DNA from: Certhia americana | Taxonomy: Eukaryota > Chordata > Aves > Passeriformes > Certhiidae | Assembly: GCA_018697195.1 (NCBI GenBank) | Contig: CM031878.1 | Coordinates: forward strand, 67,697,331 to 67,761,330 | Direction: 5' to 3' | Length of the DNA stretch: 64,000 nt | Part shown: positions 60,385 through 64,000 of the stretch, in pieces | Layout: each line of letters begins with the position of its first letter | Position numbering within the stretch: the stretch's first letter is position 1 | Made by a program: the position numbers and the translations under genes | Notes under the pieces: model-generated | The model's database searches: none | What the model was told of the DNA's origin: nothing | Seen by the model: the letters and a program-made list of their open reading frames with translations, nothing else

Positions 60385-63300
60385 ATTCCTCTTAGGCACA
60401 CCAGGCTCAGATAACACAATATCTTGTCATTAACTTTATTATCTTCAGTGCTGCAGGATACAATTGGGATACTAAAAGTGTGCAGCAGAGTGGCATGCTC
60501 TGATTTTGTAATCTTACTAGCAGGAATAGTCAGGATCCATATTTGCTCTCCCTAAAAGAAAGTGTACTAGAAATAGCTCTTAACAGATGTCAGAGGGGGA
60601 GACAGTGTATCAGTCCTACTGGAGTTCTTCAATAAATAAAATGATACAGGGAAAAAAATAAAGAAAAATGAACTTTGCTTGGAAATGAAGAAAATTGACT
60701 AAGAAATTTTGTCAGAGCATATAACATTTTGCCTAACAGTGGAATTGCACAGTGAAATAGTTTCCAAGGGGAATGTTGAGCTTGAGGGATGTTTTCCGCT
60801 GTTATCATGTACCTATCTAGAATATGCTTCCAAATGGACTACTGTATGCTCAGGGGTTTAATAGCTCTCTCAACACAGCTTCAGCTAAATATCTGTAAAG
60901 GGTGTGCATCTGTATTTTCTTTGACTTGAGTAATAGCTACTATGTTTTTATTTATGTGGCACTGACAGTGTGTATTCATCAATTTACAGAAGTGTGCATT
61001 CTGACAGGAGAAAAGTCCTGGCATCCAACTGCTCACTTTTGGTTCCCTGTGCCATGGGTACTGAAGTGACCACTCACCCAGAAGGCAAGGAGTGAAAGTG
61101 GTAGAAGCAACAGTGACTTTAAAAAGTCTTTTGTGCTGCCTTAGCTGTAGGTGTAACTCATATGTGTGGAGCTCAAAAATATCCTGTGAAGATTTATGTG
61201 GAAAGTAGATCATGCCTGTGTTTACTACCCATTGAACACAGGAAGAAGTGAAAACCTGTGGTTGTAATTTTTAGCAATTCTACAGAACAGCCTATACCAA
61301 AAACCACAGGTATGGCAGCTGGCTTTGTAAGCATACTACTTTTACCAGCATTAAAACAACTTGTAATCTCACCCTGACCTTTAGATTTTGAGCCATATAC
61401 CGCTAAAATCATCCAATTATCCCAGGCTGTCTGCTGATGAATTATCCTTGCAAATTCTACTATTAACAGTCTGTAACTATGAAACATACTGCACATATTT
61501 TTTTCCCAATCTGCCAGAAAGTTCTATAACATATAGTCAAGCCTCTCACCTTCCTCATGCTCTTTTCTCTCAGACATGTAATCATCAGTCTTTCTTAAAG
61601 ACTTCATTAAGAGAAAAAATCTCTCTGTATGACTTGCAGCATTTCCTTATCAGTGCCTGAAGTATGGCTCAGCCTGGCACAAGAGCCTGTTTGAGGAGAA
61701 ATCAAGCATGTGTCCCTTACATTGACTACAGTGCCTCACAACACTGTTTCTTTCCAACCAAATGTTTTTCTGGTCCTGACAGGATTTTCTAAGTAAAGGC
61801 TACTCTGATGTGCAGGCTTGCAGTCCGTGTTAGCAAGGATAGCATACTACACAAACATTCTACGTATGTTTGCATGGGTTTTTTTCCTAAGCCATGTATT
61901 CCAGACTCACTGCATCACTGTACCCCACTGTGAGCTATTTCATTCCAGCCGTCTCCAGCACCTTGCATATTTGATATCACATTATGCATGTAAAGATTTT
62001 CTTCACTTAGATGCAAGTGACTGTGTTTTATATATTCTGATAGCCCATTCATTTTCACTGAAAACTGCTTGATGTTTTTCAGTTCTGCCAACAGGCAGGA
62101 ACTAATCAAAAGTGCTCTGCTTTCATTTTCTGCTTTAAAAGGGACAAAATTCTAGTATCTCAAGAAAAGCAAAAAACATGAATAGGAAAGAATAAAAATT
62201 ACAAAAATGTACTTACTGACCTCTGTTTGGCTGAGAGTTACTTACTAATTATATCGTTTTCAATCCTTGTTACCACAACCCACAACCTGACACTGAAGGT
62301 TTCCAACAGATGATTAAAACTAAAATTCCTTTGATCTATTTTCTATTTTTTTTGTAATTTTGAACATTTTCTAATTTCTGTCTACTGCAGATAGGAATCA
62401 ATAATGGCTATGCAGATCCTTCTAAGGTAGCTATGCAGGAGCACCAGTACAAAGAAAAAAAAAGTCTATGTCACTTCATGCTTCTTGTTGGGTAAATATG
62501 TTAAGAAGAGAACATTGTCTTCAAACACATCTGCAAGTTCATCGACACAGCATACCTGTCAGGGTTCGTAATCCAGTATCAGCTTCCTGGGGCTATGCTA
62601 GGAGCCACAGGCCTGGCTTCATGAGGTGCCAAAACGTATTGCTACAGACACGGTTTTGTGGGAATGGCAGCAGACTACCAGAATAACCCCTGCATATGCT
62701 CTCTCCTTGTCCTATTGCCTATCTGTTTCTGCTTTTGAGCTCTGCTACTGAATGTCTTCTTGCACTAAATACTATTTGAAAATCAAGGAAAATTACAAAT
62801 TAAGCCAAGAGTTTAAAGGAAGGCTTTTAAAGCCTCCTGAGCTGTTTCCCATCTCATTGCTAGTCAATGCTGTTTCTGCAGTATTTGGGTTTAAAAACCT
62901 ATCCAAAACCTTATCAAAAACATCAAGCACTGTTTGTGTCAACTTCTTCATTCAGCAACATTCCTAACGACTTCACTGTGTCATTATCATTATAGGACAG
63001 AAATCAGGAGTACTTATCCCAGTATCACATGACTTTAAGAACATATACTCCACAAAAGAGAGACCATGAAAGATCAAGGGAACAGACAATATGTTGAGGG
63101 TCTTCACTAATTCCCTTCCCCTAAAATAGTACCAAGATCTTATCTCATACCCACAAAATTTTACCATGTCTTTTGCTCAAACACTTACTTGACTTAATAT
63201 CGGCACAGACTGGTATATTCTTGTACATGTATATTTTCCAGCAAATTGTTCTAAGGCCAGGTATAAAATCAGAGGCAAGATTTAATTGGGTCTGGAGGGT

Positions 63301-64000
63301 GCTTCTCTTTGATAAATGGGTGTTGGTCAAATAAAACTCAGTGAATGTGAATAAAACCTGCTAGCAAACTGCTTGTTTTCATTGCAATAGTAAATCTGTG
63401 AAAGCCACAAGGTTTAACTCTGTGCTACTGAAATCCAGAATAATCTGTGAAACTGGCATAGCCTTCTGGCAGCCATGAAAGTAGTAAATATTTTCCCTAC
63501 TTCAAGTTTATTTTTTAATCTGAATTTGGACAGTGTTTGTGGGGGTTTTTATTGCTGTAAATGGACTTTGTGTTTGTGTGCTCCCTTTTTAAACTACAAA
63601 GACATGTTGAATAGCATTGAATGTGTCTTGCACCTTTCAGCCATATATCCGGAATAATGAAGGTGAAAATTGTGACTGAATGACATGTGTGTGTTGCTGC
63701 GCTGGTTGTGCAGCTACAGTCCCAAGTCACACACGTGCTCTTTCAGCTGCTTAAGCACAAGGACTTTGAGTAACTACAAAGAAAAAATACAGAAGGACTA
63801 CATTCTGAATTGCACTTTCTAATTCTGATCAGTAATGTAATCACTTAACTATCACAGCTACCATAGCAAGCTGGTAGGGACCAGAACTGAGAAAACCAAA
63901 AGTTAACGATTTTAATGTGCCCATTAGGAATACAGTGTCGAAACTATTGACCACTCCCAGTTGCAGTACATACACTTGTGACAGACTAGATGATTATCTT

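Larger units (their letters stand above)
54134..64000. other. Unique AT-rich non-coding DNA
   Basis: The last ~10 kb has no recognised transposon and no supportable gene. A TA microsatellite (55257-55283), a T/G-rich tract (58155-58230) and an AAAC repeat (60362-60384) are listed separately. Overlapping short frames at 57949-58466 come from the T/G tract. Low repeat density could reflect a conserved or regulatory interval, but this cannot be judged from one sequence. Confidence 0.55.

Overview
The window looks like nuclear DNA from a bird, probably a songbird. It carries several 5'-truncated CR1 LINE copies with the avian-type 3' end (CR1 has no poly-A tail and ends in short ATTCTRTGA-type repeats), four LTRs without internal viral genes, and otherwise AT-rich single-copy DNA with microsatellites. 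No operons, ribosome binding sites, plasmid or phage functions, CRISPR arrays or rRNA were seen, and no tRNA was noticed. The songbird assignment rests on remembered resemblance of the LTRs to passerine families and was not checked against a repeat library.

No protein-coding gene of the host could be supported. Open frames in the window are short, overlap on both strands and have no recognisable domain, except the broken reverse-transcriptase fragments inside CR1 copies. The window is therefore best read as intergenic DNA or a long intron. Two segments at 20.5 and 21.4 kb have good splice-site context and could be exons of an unannotated transcript, but their reading frames do not join.

Layout: 1-5.2 kb unique DNA; a small old hAT-like DNA transposon at 5.2-5.4 kb; CR1 fragments at 7.5-7.7 and 11.7-12.4 kb, the second preceded by a GC-rich block; 12.4-25.1 kb mostly unique, with a G-run tract, a GC-rich exon-like zone and simple repeats; a reverse-oriented CR1 at 25.1-25.4 kb; a solo LTR at 27.6-28.1 kb; 28-36.6 kb unique DNA with microsatellites, a ZNF143/THAP11-type motif at 32.95 kb, an 81-nt hairpin at 33.9 kb and a TAATTA cluster at 34.4 kb; a reverse CR1 at 36.6 kb; a palindromic MARE-like site at 39.8 kb; a nested repeat complex at 42.2-44.8 kb (two CR1 copies head to tail, the second split by an LTR); a CR1 tail at 50.7 kb; and a divergent LTR pair at 52.4-54.1 kb. 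The last 10 kb is AT-rich unique DNA.

The elements do not form a working gene system. The most informative points are the insertion history recorded at 42-45 kb and 52-54 kb and the few regulatory-looking sites in the unique DNA.
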